Below are positions 43,370 to 54,833 of a DNA stretch of 64,000 nucleotides, piece by piece. The position numbers and the translations under genes are program-made. The notes beneath the pieces were generated by a model. That model was given only the letters and a program-made list of their open reading frames with translations. It ran no database searches and was not told where the DNA came from. The stretch is from Candidatus Hemicellulosilyticus sp. P3. GTDB taxonomy: Bacteria; Bacteroidota; Bacteroidia; Bacteroidales; P3. The DNA lies in NCBI GenBank assembly GCA_001543385.1, contig LPNH01000006.1, positions 1-64,000 on the forward strand, given 5' to 3'. Positions within the stretch are counted from its first letter, which is position 1. Every line of letters begins with the position of its first letter.

Positions 43370-43933
43370 ATGCAATCCCGCAAAGCTCTGCTCTTTTCCG
43401 CCCCCTCGGGTAGTGGCAAGACCACCATCATCCGCGAATTGCTGCGACGCTTCGACTGCTTTGAGTTCGCCATCTCCGCCACCAGCCGCACACCTCGCCC
43501 CGGCGAACAGGACGGCGTGGACTACTATTTCCTGTCGCCGGAATCTTTCCGCCAACGTGTGGCCGAAGGAGACTTTCTGGAGTGGGAAGAGGTTTATACA
43601 GACATGTTGTACGGCACGCTGAAATCGGAAATCGACCGCATCTGGAGCAACGGGCACGTCATCATCTTTGATGTCGACGTAAAAGGCGGAATGAACATTA
43701 AACGGTATTTTGGTGACGCGGCCCTCGCCATTTTCGTGATGCCTCCGAGCATTGAAGTGCTGCGACAAAGGCTGCTCGGCCGCGGCACCGAAAATGAAGC
43801 CACCCTGCAGCAACGTCTGGCACGTTCGCAGGCTGAATTGGAACTGGCGCCGCAATTCGACCTGACCATTGTCAACGACGACCTGGCAACAGCCGTGGCT
43901 CAGGCACAGGCCGCCATAGAACGGTTTATCTGA
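43370..43933 (+). CDS. gmk: Guanylate kinase
   Basis: A 187-residue enzyme that phosphorylates GMP or dGMP with ATP. It starts at ATG 43370 immediately after the previous stop. The P-loop FSAPSGSGKTT (about residues 9-19), SRTPRPGEQDGVDYYF (GMP-binding, about 39-54) and the lid region GRGTENEATLQQRLARSQAEL are all present. The length is standard. It lies in the operon with the unknown gene 42448 and mreC. Confidence 0.94.
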   Translation: MQSRKALLFSAPSGSGKTTIIRELLRRFDCFEFAISATSRTPRPGEQDGVDYYFLSPESFRQRVAEGDFLEWEEVYTDMLYGTLKSEIDRIWSNGHVIIFDVDVKGGMNIKRYFGDAALAIFVMPPSIEVLRQRLLGRGTENEATLQQRLARSQAELELAPQFDLTIVNDDLATAVAQAQAAIERFI

Positions 43934-43946
43934 CGGAGTCTACATT

Positions 43947-44765
43947 ATGCGCACCCTCATCGCTTTTCTAAAACGATACTACCACGTGCTGGTGTTTCTC
44001 CTCTTGGAGACGACGGCGGTGGTGATGATGGTGCACAACACCTACTATCAGGGCAGCAAGATGCTGTCATGGGGCAACAACCTTGCCGGACACTGGTATA
44101 AAGGCATCCACTCGGTGACAGGTTATTTCGGACTGAAACATGAAAATGACCTCCTGGCTGAAGAGAATGCGCAATTGCGAGCACAACTGTCGTCGTCTTA
44201 TATCAGCTACAATCAACGCGAATTTGTGCTGAACGACACCGTATACCGGCAGCAGTACCGCTATCGTGAGGCCAGTGTCATCAAAAAGTCCTGGCGGCAG
44301 CAAAACAATATTATTATGGTCAACATGGGACGCCGCCAAGGCATCCAGCGCGACATGGCTGTCATCTCGGCGCAGGGCATCGTCGGCGTGGTGGTCAACA
44401 CGACGGAGAATTTTGCCTCCATCATGCCCATCCTCCATTCCAACAGCACAAACAGTGTGAAAATAAAGCGCACCGGCAGCAACGGCACCCTCCGCTGGGA
44501 CGGCACCGATTACCGCTATGCCACAGTGGAAGACATCCCCTCGACACACAAACTCTATAAGAATGACACCATTGTCACCTCGGGCCTGGCCAACGATTTC
44601 CCGGAGGGGATTGTGGTGGGTTACGTAACGAATGTCCAGACAACACAGGGCAGCGGATTCTACAAAATCCGCATCCGCCTGTCAACCGACTTCAACCGGC
44701 TGGATCACGTATACATCATTGAAAACCGCTTTAAGGAGGAGCAGGATGCGTTGAACGCCGAATAG
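43947..44765 (+). CDS. mreC: Rod shape-determining protein MreC
   Basis: A 272-residue inner membrane protein. The N terminus is cytoplasmic with one transmembrane segment (about 12-27), then a coiled coil (HENDLLAEENAQLRAQL) and two beta-barrel domains (INMGRRQGIQRDMAVISAQGIVGVVV; IVTSGLANDFPEGIVVGYV). It organises the peptidoglycan elongation machinery with MreB and MreD. It lies 13 bp after gmk and 6 bp before mreD. mreB, pbp2 and rodA are not in the window. Confidence 0.92.
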   Translation: MRTLIAFLKRYYHVLVFLLLETTAVVMMVHNTYYQGSKMLSWGNNLAGHWYKGIHSVTGYFGLKHENDLLAEENAQLRAQLSSSYISYNQREFVLNDTVYRQQYRYREASVIKKSWRQQNNIIMVNMGRRQGIQRDMAVISAQGIVGVVVNTTENFASIMPILHSNSTNSVKIKRTGSNGTLRWDGTDYRYATVEDIPSTHKLYKNDTIVTSGLANDFPEGIVVGYVTNVQTTQGSGFYKIRIRLSTDFNRLDHVYIIENRFKEEQDALNAE

Positions 44766-44771
44766 ACTGCG

Positions 44772-45290
44772 ATGGAAAGCCGGCTTATACTACAGAATAT
44801 TGTCCGTTTTGCGGTGCTGACACTCGTTCAGATACTGATTCTGAACAACATAAATATCAGTGGATATGCCATCCCGTATCTTTATCTGCTGTTCATCTTG
44901 ATGTTGCCCACCGGCATGGGAAAGATTGCCATGCTCCTGGCAGCCTTCGTCTGTGGTCTGGCTATCGACGTTTTCAGCAATATGCTGGGATTCCACACCT
45001 TCTCATGCACCATGGTCGCTTTTGCCCGCATCCTTTTCGCCGACCGTATTCTGACACGCAACGAACCTGTTGTCATCTCCACTCCATCCATCTACACTGT
45101 CAAAACGCAGTACTTCATCGGCTATCTGTTGGTGCTGACAGCCATATTCTACTTAACTTTCTTCTCTCTGGAATTATTTGACAGCCACGGATTCTGGCGG
45201 CTCCTGCTCAGCATCACGCTCAGCACCCTCCTGACGGTTGTATTGGCGTTGATTTCGCAGATTCTTTTTATGAAACGTCCGCACGAATGA
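44772..45290 (+). CDS. mreD: Rod shape-determining protein MreD
   Basis: A 172-residue integral membrane protein with about five hydrophobic segments (for example FAVLTLVQILILNNINISGYAIPYLYLLFILMLP and TKTQYFIGYLLVLTAIFYLTFF). It completes the MreC-MreD pair. The C terminus overlaps the porZ start as ATGA (45287-45290), so translation of the two is probably coupled. MreD is poorly conserved, so assignment rests on size, topology and position. Confidence 0.82.
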   Translation: MESRLILQNIVRFAVLTLVQILILNNINISGYAIPYLYLLFILMLPTGMGKIAMLLAAFVCGLAIDVFSNMLGFHTFSCTMVAFARILFADRILTRNEPVVISTPSIYTVKTQYFIGYLLVLTAIFYLTFFSLELFDSHGFWRLLLSITLSTLLTVVLALISQILFMKRPHE

Positions 45291-47602
45291 CACGACGACT
45301 GTTCCTCGCCCTGCTTTGTTGCTGCTTCGGGCGTCTGCTGCCGGCGCAGACCCCTATCGGCTCTTGGCGCACACATCACGCCTACAATCAGCTGTACAGG
45401 GTGGAGCAAGCCGAATCGCGCATTTATGCTGCAGGAAAGACCGGACTGATGTACTACGACAGCGCAGACGGTAAGACCGGCACACTCAGCCGCGTGGACG
45501 GTCTTTCGGAATCCGGGGTGGCAGAAATAGCCTACGACAGCGCCACGGAATGTCTGGCCATTGCCTATACCAACGCGAATGTCGACCTTGTCCAAGGAAA
45601 GGTTGTTTACAACCTGTCGGATATACGCCGAGCGGATATCAGTGGCAGCAAATCGGTTCACCGCATCCGTTTTTTCAACGGTCACGCCTATCTCTGCTGC
45701 GATTTCGGCGTGGTGGTGGTCAACGTGGCAAGGCATGAGATTGCCCGGACATTCTATCTGGGCACCAATGCAAACCGGGCCGCGGTGTATGACATGGTTT
45801 TTACACCGACCGAGATGATCGCCGCCACCTCGCAGGGGCTCATGCACATCGACATCAACGACCCTTATCCCAACATTGCCACCCGCTGGCTATGTGACAG
45901 CACACTCGCCGCACTGGACGAGACCCCCGTCATGACGGCGTGGTTTGACAATTGCGTCTATGTGGCCGCCCAGACCTATCTGCCCGATTCGCTGCGTCTC
46001 TACCGTTACGAGGGCATGCGTAACTACCGTCTTGTCGACGCGGACCAGATACAATCGGTCCGGGCCACACCGTCGCAGCTTGTGGTATGCAAATGGGGCG
46101 GCATCGACCTCTATACACCCGGTCAGGAGACACCTGTCACCTTGCACGCCAACGACTATTGGATCACTATGGCCAACCACGACGCACTGGCGGTGGATGG
46201 CAAAACCGTCTGGGTCGCCCACGACTATGAGGGGTTGCTCGCCATTGACCTGAACGAGACTGGTGCAATTGTGAATTTTATACCCGACGCCCCGCTGAAC
46301 CAAGATAATGTGTATCGCCTCAACGCCGACAGGAGCCGTGTGTTGCTGGCCCCGGGCGGGAAACGCACCACTTACGAAAATGCATACCTGCCAGCCCGGA
46401 TATGCTGTCTGCAGCAGGATCGGTGGCAGCATGTCACAGGTGCAGCACTCGACACGTTGAACGATATTGTCGAGGCTGTCACCGACCCCGCCGACCCATC
46501 CCACATTGTGGCTGCCAGCTGGGGAAAAGGGCTCGTCGACATACGGGACGGGCGCGTGAACGATGTCTTCAACGAGACCAACAGTGACGGAGCCCTGCAG
46601 CCTTACCGCAGTGGCAGCTACCGTTCGTTGCGTACCGGTGGTGTGGCTTTCGACCGTCAAGGCACCCTATGGGCCACCAACTCGCTGGCACGCAACGCGC
46701 TGGTGTCACGGCAGTCCGACGGCACATGGAACGCCTTCGACACTTACAGCATGGTGGGCAACAGCGAAGTGGACCACGTGCTATGCGACAGTGTACGCGG
46801 CTATGTGTGGTTTTACGGGCGCGCCAACGCCATATATGTGCATGACGGCGGATCCCGCATGGCCTATGTCGACCCCAACAACGGCAGCAAAAAGAACACC
46901 ACGTCCGTAAACTGCGTCGTACAGGACCGTAGTGGAGACATGTGGATAGGGACGAACGGCGGCATCAAGGTTATCTACGATGCCTATAAAACCTTCTCCA
47001 ACGGCGGTCATGGCGAGAAATCGCCGGTGAACTGCAGCAATATCATTATCGACAACGGTGTGTTTGTAGAATACCTGATGGCCTATGAGAACATCACTTG
47101 CATTGCCGTCGACGGCGCCAACCGCAAATGGGTGGGCACTGCCAACGGCGGGCTCTATCTGATTTCATCCAACGGGCAAGAGGAGTTGGTTCATTTCACC
47201 AAGCAGAACAGCCCGCTGCTTTCCAATAAAATTATCGCACTGGCCATCCATCCCGGAAGCGGCGAAGTGTTTATCGGCACAGACTGCGGACTTATCTCCT
47301 ATCGCAGCACCGCCACCTACGCCACAGCCACACCCGACGATGACATCCATGCGTTTCCCAACCCTGTCGAACCCGGCTACGACGGCCCCGTAGCCATCAA
47401 GGGTTTCACACGCGACGCCCTGGTCCATATCACCGATGCAGCCGGACATGTGGTCTTCAGCACCCGGGCGCTGGGCGGACAGGCCATTTGGGACGGCCGC
47501 ACCAACAGCGGACGCCGGGTGGCCAGCGGTGTCTATTATGTCTTTGCCTCGGACGAGGAGAAGGGCAACCGTTCTGTGACCAAGATTTTGGTGATCAGAT
47601 GA
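45287..47602 (+). CDS. porZ: Type IX secretion protein PorZ
   Basis: A 771-residue protein: a signal peptide (MTRRLFLALLCCCFGRLLPAQ), two beta-propeller-like domains (IGSWRTHHAYNQLYRVEQAESRIYAAGKTGLMYYD at the first; later TGGVAFDRQGTLWATNSLARNALV) and a C-terminal domain (HAFPNPVEPGYDGPVAIKGF from about 685) similar to T9SS CTDs. PorZ is a surface component of the attachment complex that presents A-LPS to the PorU sortase. Its location between mreD and recO, with start and stop overlaps on both sides, matches the usual Bacteroidetes neighbourhood as I recall it. The stop overlaps the recO ATG as ATGA. Confidence 0.83.
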   Translation: MTRRLFLALLCCCFGRLLPAQTPIGSWRTHHAYNQLYRVEQAESRIYAAGKTGLMYYDSADGKTGTLSRVDGLSESGVAEIAYDSATECLAIAYTNANVDLVQGKVVYNLSDIRRADISGSKSVHRIRFFNGHAYLCCDFGVVVVNVARHEIARTFYLGTNANRAAVYDMVFTPTEMIAATSQGLMHIDINDPYPNIATRWLCDSTLAALDETPVMTAWFDNCVYVAAQTYLPDSLRLYRYEGMRNYRLVDADQIQSVRATPSQLVVCKWGGIDLYTPGQETPVTLHANDYWITMANHDALAVDGKTVWVAHDYEGLLAIDLNETGAIVNFIPDAPLNQDNVYRLNADRSRVLLAPGGKRTTYENAYLPARICCLQQDRWQHVTGAALDTLNDIVEAVTDPADPSHIVAASWGKGLVDIRDGRVNDVFNETNSDGALQPYRSGSYRSLRTGGVAFDRQGTLWATNSLARNALVSRQSDGTWNAFDTYSMVGNSEVDHVLCDSVRGYVWFYGRANAIYVHDGGSRMAYVDPNNGSKKNTTSVNCVVQDRSGDMWIGTNGGIKVIYDAYKTFSNGGHGEKSPVNCSNIIIDNGVFVEYLMAYENITCIAVDGANRKWVGTANGGLYLISSNGQEELVHFTKQNSPLLSNKIIALAIHPGSGEVFIGTDCGLISYRSTATYATATPDDDIHAFPNPVEPGYDGPVAIKGFTRDALVHITDAAGHVVFSTRALGGQAIWDGRTNSGRRVASGVYYVFASDEEKGNRSVTKILVIR

Positions 47603-48327
47603 GTACGTTGGTCAATACACCCGGCGTTGTGCTACACTGCACACATTATTCCGAAAGTTCTGTCATCGCCCGCATCTTCACCCGTGAACTGGGCGTACGA
47701 AGTTTCATGGTGAAAGGGGTGCGCGGTCGCAACGGCCGTGTGAAACAGAATATGCTGCAGCCGCTGAGCGTCGTCGAACTGACAGCATACAACAACCCAC
47801 GCGCCGACCTGCATTATGTAAAGGAGATGTGTCTGCTTCACGACGATGCAGCCGAGGATTCGATGGTGTACAACGCGTTGCGCTTTTTCAAAGCCGAGCT
47901 GCTGTACAAGACGTTGCGCGAGGAGGTGCCGCAACCCGAACTTTTCGACTATGTGGCCGACGGATTGCCCTACCCTGCCGCCCACCAACCGGTTATGTTC
48001 ATGCTGCAGCTGAGCCGCCATCTGGGAATAGAGCCCTTGGACAACTACAGCCGCCTCGCACCCTACTTTGAACCGGACGAGGGCCGTTTCGGAGCCGATC
48101 CCGCTCCACCCGCCGGCGCACCAGGCCATGGAACAGGTTTTGACGGCGAGAGCAGCCTCTTGTTACACCACTACCTGCAGGCCGCCCACAACACAATGCC
48201 CTTGCCTGCCGCCACCCAGCGCCAACGCAATACACTTGTTGACCTGCTGATCGCATACTACAGCATCCATCTCAACGGCTTCCGGCATTTCACATCGCAC
48301 GATATTCTCCACACGGTGCTCAATTGA
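47599..48327 (+). CDS. recO: DNA repair protein RecO
   Basis: A 242-residue protein of the RecFOR pathway, which loads RecA onto single-stranded DNA coated with SSB. The OB-fold start (TPGVVLHCTHYSESSVIARIFTRELGVRSFMVKGVRG, about residues 7-43) and LQPLSVVELTAYNNPRADLHYVKEM (about 51-75) are typical of Bacteroidetes RecO. ATG 47599 overlaps the porZ stop, so translation is likely coupled. A proline/glycine-rich stretch (ADPAPPAGAPGHGTGF) near residue 175 is unusual for the family and looks like an inserted linker. Confidence 0.88.
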   Translation: MSTLVNTPGVVLHCTHYSESSVIARIFTRELGVRSFMVKGVRGRNGRVKQNMLQPLSVVELTAYNNPRADLHYVKEMCLLHDDAAEDSMVYNALRFFKAELLYKTLREEVPQPELFDYVADGLPYPAAHQPVMFMLQLSRHLGIEPLDNYSRLAPYFEPDEGRFGADPAPPAGAPGHGTGFDGESSLLLHHYLQAAHNTMPLPAATQRQRNTLVDLLIAYYSIHLNGFRHFTSHDILHTVLN

Positions 48328-48383
48328 GCCGGCGGATCGGACCGCAGCCACCATGGGGCAGGCAGCACAAGATTAGGATGCAT

Positions 48384-48414
48384 TTTGCCTAATAGCAAAA
48401 AAAATGTACATTTG
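48384..48414 (+). promoter_or_regulatory. Promoter of the S8 peptidase gene
   Basis: TTTG at 48384-48387 and TACATTTG at 48407-48414 are separated by 19 nt, an almost perfect Bacteroidetes promoter 48 nt before the ATG at 48463. Confidence 0.75.
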
Positions 48415-48462
48415 CATATTGTCTTAAACCAAGCATATTCACGCAACAACATCTGCACAACA

Positions 48463-50766
48463 ATGAAGAGAATCTTTCCGCTCCTGCTGACACTGCTGAC
48501 AGCAACGGTGTTGCACGCCCAGTCGTATTATTGGGTGATGCTGACCGACAAAGGCAATGCTGTCTTCGACCCCTACAACTATTTTGACACACACGCGCTG
48601 GCACGATATCAAGCGTGCGGAGCGGACCTCCACGACCTATCGAACTACCCCCTGGATTCAGATTATACAAAGCAGGTGAACGACTTGGCGTGCGAGGAGC
48701 TGGGGGCGTCACGCTGGCTTAACGCCATGGCTGTCAAGGCCACCCCCGACCAGGCGGAGCGCATCGGGGCGCTGCCTTTTGTAAAGGCTGTGCTGGCCAT
48801 CCGCAGCGATGCGCAGTTGGCACAACATGACAACGACAACGCGGACGCTCCTTCCGACGGCAAAAACGCCACCAGACTGACTGACCAGCTGAAGCGTATG
48901 CAAGGTCATCTGTTTGTCCGCAACGGACTGGACGGAAGCGGCCTCCGCATTGCCGTGTTCGACGGCGGGTTCCCCCACGTCGACACTCATCCCGCTTTCG
49001 CCCACCTGCGTGACGGGAAGCGCATTGTGGACACCTGGAATTTCCCAAACAAGAAAGCGGACGTCTACGGATGGAACAGCCACGGGACGATGACGCTGAG
49101 CTGTATCACCGGCATTTTCAACGGGCGGCAGCTGGGACTGGCCACCGGCGCCGAGGTGATGCTCTATCGCACCGAAGTGGAGCTGGAACCCGCCAAGGAA
49201 GAGGTGTGGTGGATGATGGCCATGGAACGAGCCGACCAGTACGGGGCCAACATCGTCAGCAGTTCGCTGGGATATGGAAAAGAACGCTATTACACCACCG
49301 ACATGGACGGGACCTCATTGGTGGCACGTGCCGCTAATATGGCTGCGCGCAAAGGTATGCTGGTTTGTAACTCGGCCGGCAACGAGGGTACTGAAAACCA
49401 GTGGAAGACAATCATCACCCCTGCCGACGCTGACAGTGTGCTCTGCATCGGTGGCACCACCTCTTCGCTCACGCAATATAATCACATCTACTTCAGTTCT
49501 TACGGACCAAGTGCAGACGGCCGGATGAAGCCTAATGTCAGCGCTTTCGGCCATGCACTGGCCGCAACGCCGTCAAAAGACTCCGTCACCTACGTGGACG
49601 GAACCAGTTTTTCGTGCCCGCTTGTGGCCGGTTTTGCAGCCTGCGCCTGGCAAAGCAACCGTAATCTGTCGGCCATGCAGATGAAAGAGGCCATTGAACG
49701 CTCGGGAGACCTCTACCCTTATTTCGACTACGCACTGGGCTACGGCGTTCCGCAGGCATCGTTTTTCACCGAAACCCGGCAAACAGCGGATCCCACGTTC
49801 CGGTTCGAAGAGTCAACTGACAGCGTGACAGTGTATATACCGGAACCGGGGTGCCGTACAACAGTGTTCTACAACAAACAACGCCCCGGCGGCATGCTGG
49901 ACCATTACGCCAATCTGGCTATCGAGAGCCGGACTCCGGTGCGGATACGATTCCACAAAGCCTCGCTTGACAGCTGTACACTGAATGTGTGGTTTGACGG
50001 GTATACCAACAGTTACCTGCTGACCGCCGCCGACCAGGTGCGCTGGTCTGACACTTCGCTCCCCTTCCGCCCGAATGTCGCCAGCGAGGACGGCGACGCC
50101 ACTCACAGTTTCCGTCTCAACCGGGCACTGGCCGACAACAAGCCGTCGGCCCGCGGCATCGGCGGACGCTGGCACCGGGAACTGTATGTCGACTTCGGAA
50201 GCATGGTCAACACCGAAAGCGAGGAACTGACCTTGCACGGATTCTCGTCAACGGCACACATCGGTCTGCGCCATGTACGCGCCTTGGGCAAATATTACAG
50301 CCTGGGTGCGGCCTTTGAGTGGGGACGGCAGCGCTACAACTTGGACAAAACGTCCAACAACGGACTTGACACCCGATTCGGGCTCGACGCCGACCACGAC
50401 GTGAAGTTCAAACAGCTGTATCACAACGACTGGTCACTGGAGGTGTTTCAACGTGTGTGCTTCGTGCGCGGAGGCCTGCTCAGCCGCGGCATCTACTGGG
50501 ATCTGGGGTTCTACGGAAGCTACTCCAACTTCCACTACAAGTTAGCCACGAAAAAGAACAACGGCGTGCCCGCCATGGAGGTGGACATCACGAACCCTGC
50601 TTTTGACGGACGCTACTTCTGGAACTGGGGTATGACCACCCGTATCGCCTACGACATAGTGGGCATTTACGCCCGTTACCGGATGACCACCTGCCATATC
50701 GCCGACGACGCCGTTTGCCCCATACGGCTGCCACGTTTGGAGGCAGGCATTGAATTGAATTTTTAA
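48463..50766 (+). CDS. Subtilisin-like (S8) serine protease with C-terminal barrel-like domain
   Basis: A 767-residue secreted protease. ATG 48463 follows the promoter at 48407 and gives a signal peptide of about 20 residues. The region 21-150 resembles an inhibitory propeptide. The catalytic triad is D167 (RIAVFDGGF), H208 (NSHGTMTLS) and S382 (GTSFSCPLVAG), with oxyanion-hole N307 (SAGNEG). Residues about 450-580 form a beta-rich linker. From about 590 to the end (STAHIGLRHVRALGKYYSLGAAFEWG ... PRLEAGIELNF) the pattern of alternating aromatic strands and a terminal phenylalanine looks like an outer membrane beta-barrel. If so, this is an autotransporter-like protease. It precedes hutU by 46 bp. 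Confidence 0.85.
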   Translation: MKRIFPLLLTLLTATVLHAQSYYWVMLTDKGNAVFDPYNYFDTHALARYQACGADLHDLSNYPLDSDYTKQVNDLACEELGASRWLNAMAVKATPDQAERIGALPFVKAVLAIRSDAQLAQHDNDNADAPSDGKNATRLTDQLKRMQGHLFVRNGLDGSGLRIAVFDGGFPHVDTHPAFAHLRDGKRIVDTWNFPNKKADVYGWNSHGTMTLSCITGIFNGRQLGLATGAEVMLYRTEVELEPAKEEVWWMMAMERADQYGANIVSSSLGYGKERYYTTDMDGTSLVARAANMAARKGMLVCNSAGNEGTENQWKTIITPADADSVLCIGGTTSSLTQYNHIYFSSYGPSADGRMKPNVSAFGHALAATPSKDSVTYVDGTSFSCPLVAGFAACAWQSNRNLSAMQMKEAIERSGDLYPYFDYALGYGVPQASFFTETRQTADPTFRFEESTDSVTVYIPEPGCRTTVFYNKQRPGGMLDHYANLAIESRTPVRIRFHKASLDSCTLNVWFDGYTNSYLLTAADQVRWSDTSLPFRPNVASEDGDATHSFRLNRALADNKPSARGIGGRWHRELYVDFGSMVNTESEELTLHGFSSTAHIGLRHVRALGKYYSLGAAFEWGRQRYNLDKTSNNGLDTRFGLDADHDVKFKQLYHNDWSLEVFQRVCFVRGGLLSRGIYWDLGFYGSYSNFHYKLATKKNNGVPAMEVDITNPAFDGRYFWNWGMTTRIAYDIVGIYARYRMTTCHIADDAVCPIRLPRLEAGIELNF

Positions 50767-50812
50767 GACATCCCACGTATATCATTTATTATCAAATAAC
50801 CCATTATTCCCC

Positions 50813-52813
<2,001 letters not shown>

Positions 52814-52832
52814 AACAACATTTCTGTCCCCA

Positions 52833-52870
52833 AAAGAGCGGCAAAGTTTTAAAGAGCTTTGCCGCTCTTT
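52833..52870 (+). terminator. Terminator after hutU
   Basis: A perfect 14-bp stem (AAAGAGCGGCAAAG at 52833-52846 with 52857-52870) closes a 10-nt loop; the right arm ends in CTTT followed by CGTTG. Confidence 0.8.
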
Positions 52871-52922
52871 CGTTGAATACAATATTTTCCGGAGGAGAAA
52901 ACACGACTGTCAAAAAAATTTG

Positions 52923-52930
52923 TATTTTTG
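52923..52930 (+). promoter_or_regulatory. Promoter of glmS (-7 element)
   Basis: TATTTTTG matches TAnnTTTG, 29 nt before the glmS ATG at 52960. The -33 element is unclear. Confidence 0.55.
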
Positions 52931-52959
52931 CAGATTATTATAACAAACATGTAGCAATC

Positions 52960-54819
52960 ATGTGTGGCATCGTTGGATACATCGGGGAGCAGCAGGCCTA
53001 CCCCGTCTTAATTAAAGGCTTGCACCGTTTGGAATACAGAGGCTATGATTCAGCCGGTATCGCACTTATCAATCCTGAAGGGACGCTTTCGGTGAACAAA
53101 GCCAAAGGTAAAGTGGCCGCATTAGAGGCACTCTGCGCCGACAAAGACATCACGGGCACCATCGGCATCGCCCATACCCGCTGGGCCACGCACGGCGAGC
53201 CCAACACCACAAACGCCCACCCGCACTACTCCCAAAGCAAGAATCTGGCGCTGGTGCACAACGGCATCATAGAAAACTACAAGTCGCTGCGTGCCGAGAT
53301 GGAAAATCACGGACTCTCGTTCTGCAGCGACACCGACACCGAGGTGTTGGTGCAGTTGGTGGAATATATGCAGGTGAGCCACGAATGCGACCTGTATACA
53401 GCCGTGCAGCTGGCTTTGAAGAATGTTGTCGGGGCCTATGCCATCGCCATTCTGGACCGGCGCAACCCGGACCAGATTATCTGTGCCCGCAAAGGCAGCC
53501 CGCTCATTATCGGCATCGGCAAAGATGAAAACGGGAAGGCGGAATTTTTCCTCGGCAGCGACGCCACCCCCATCATTGAATACACAGACAAAGTAGTCTA
53601 CCTGCAGGACGAAGAGATTGCCATCATGGACCGCATCGGCCGTATGGACATCACCAATCTCGCCAATGTAAAACAGACGCCGCAGATCCATACGCTGCAG
53701 ATGAATCTCGACCAATTGGAGAAAGGCGGTTTTCCGCATTTCATGCTCAAGGAGATATGGGAGCAACCCAACGCGCTGCGCACCTGCATCCGCGGTCGTC
53801 TGAATGTAGTGGAGAAGGATGTGCTGCTGAGCGGCATCATCGACCACAAAGAGCGGTTCATCAATGCGAATCGCATCATCATCTGCGCCTGCGGCACTTC
53901 GTGGCACTCGGCCTTGATTGGGAAATATTTCATTGAAGAGGCGACACAGATACCCGTCGAGGTGGAGTATGCCTCGGAATTCCGCTACCGCAATCCGGTC
54001 ATCCACTCCGATGACGTGGTGATCGCCGTGTCACAGTCCGGTGAGACCGCCGACACACTGGCTGCCATACAGTTGGCCAAGTCGCATGGCGCTTTTTGCT
54101 ACGGCATTTGCAATGTCATCGGCTCAAGCATCGCACGCGCCACCGACAGCGGCACCTACCTGCATGTGGGGCCCGAAATCGGCGTGGCCTCAACCAAAGC
54201 ATTCACCGGGCAGGTGATCACGTTGGCGTTGCTTGGTTTGGCCATTGCAAAAGAGAAAAAGACTCTGGACGAACAGATGTTTCATATGCTTGTCGACGAA
54301 CTGCAGCAGATTCCGGACAAGATGCAATGGACCTTGGAGCACAACAAGCATATCGACCAGTTCGCCCAAATATTCACCTACGCCAAAAATTTCATCTACC
54401 TCGGACGCGGTTACAACTACCCCGTCGCCCTCGAAGGCGCATTGAAGCTGAAAGAGATCAGCTACATCCATGCTGAAGGCTATCCGGCCGCTGAAATGAA
54501 ACACGGCCCCATCGCCCTGATTGACGAGGAGATGCCCGTGGTCGTCATTGCGCCGAAACGCGGCATCTATGAAAAAGTGGTGAGCAATATCCAAGAGGTC
54601 AAATCGCGCAAGGGTAAAATCATCTCCGTAGTGACAGAGGGTGACACAACGGTCAAAGAGATGAGCGACTACTGTTTCGAGATTCCGGACACCCGAGACT
54701 GCTTTGTGCCGCTGCTGGCAGTCATCCCGCTGCAGTTGCTGAGCTACTATGTAGCGGTGGCCAAAGGCCGCAATGTGGACCAGCCGCGCAATCTGGCCAA
54801 GAGCGTCACGGTGGAGTAA
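52960..54819 (+). CDS. glmS: Glutamine-fructose-6-phosphate aminotransferase (isomerising)
   Basis: A 619-residue enzyme making glucosamine-6-phosphate from fructose-6-phosphate and glutamine, the first step to UDP-GlcNAc for peptidoglycan and lipid A. The mature start MCGIVGYIG places the nucleophile Cys at position 2, and only ATG 52960 gives it. The glutaminase domain (HTRWATHGEPNTTNAHPH) is followed by two SIS domains (ACGTSWHSALIGKYFIEE; SQSGETADTLAAI; LGRGYNYPVALEGALKLKE) and the C-terminal PRNLAKSVTVE. Its ATG lies after a promoter at 52923. The ROK kinase gene follows 14 bp after. Confidence 0.96.
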   Translation: MCGIVGYIGEQQAYPVLIKGLHRLEYRGYDSAGIALINPEGTLSVNKAKGKVAALEALCADKDITGTIGIAHTRWATHGEPNTTNAHPHYSQSKNLALVHNGIIENYKSLRAEMENHGLSFCSDTDTEVLVQLVEYMQVSHECDLYTAVQLALKNVVGAYAIAILDRRNPDQIICARKGSPLIIGIGKDENGKAEFFLGSDATPIIEYTDKVVYLQDEEIAIMDRIGRMDITNLANVKQTPQIHTLQMNLDQLEKGGFPHFMLKEIWEQPNALRTCIRGRLNVVEKDVLLSGIIDHKERFINANRIIICACGTSWHSALIGKYFIEEATQIPVEVEYASEFRYRNPVIHSDDVVIAVSQSGETADTLAAIQLAKSHGAFCYGICNVIGSSIARATDSGTYLHVGPEIGVASTKAFTGQVITLALLGLAIAKEKKTLDEQMFHMLVDELQQIPDKMQWTLEHNKHIDQFAQIFTYAKNFIYLGRGYNYPVALEGALKLKEISYIHAEGYPAAEMKHGPIALIDEEMPVVVIAPKRGIYEKVVSNIQEVKSRKGKIISVVTEGDTTVKEMSDYCFEIPDTRDCFVPLLAVIPLQLLSYYVAVAKGRNVDQPRNLAKSVTVE

Positions 54820-54833
54820 ACGGACAAAAAGTG

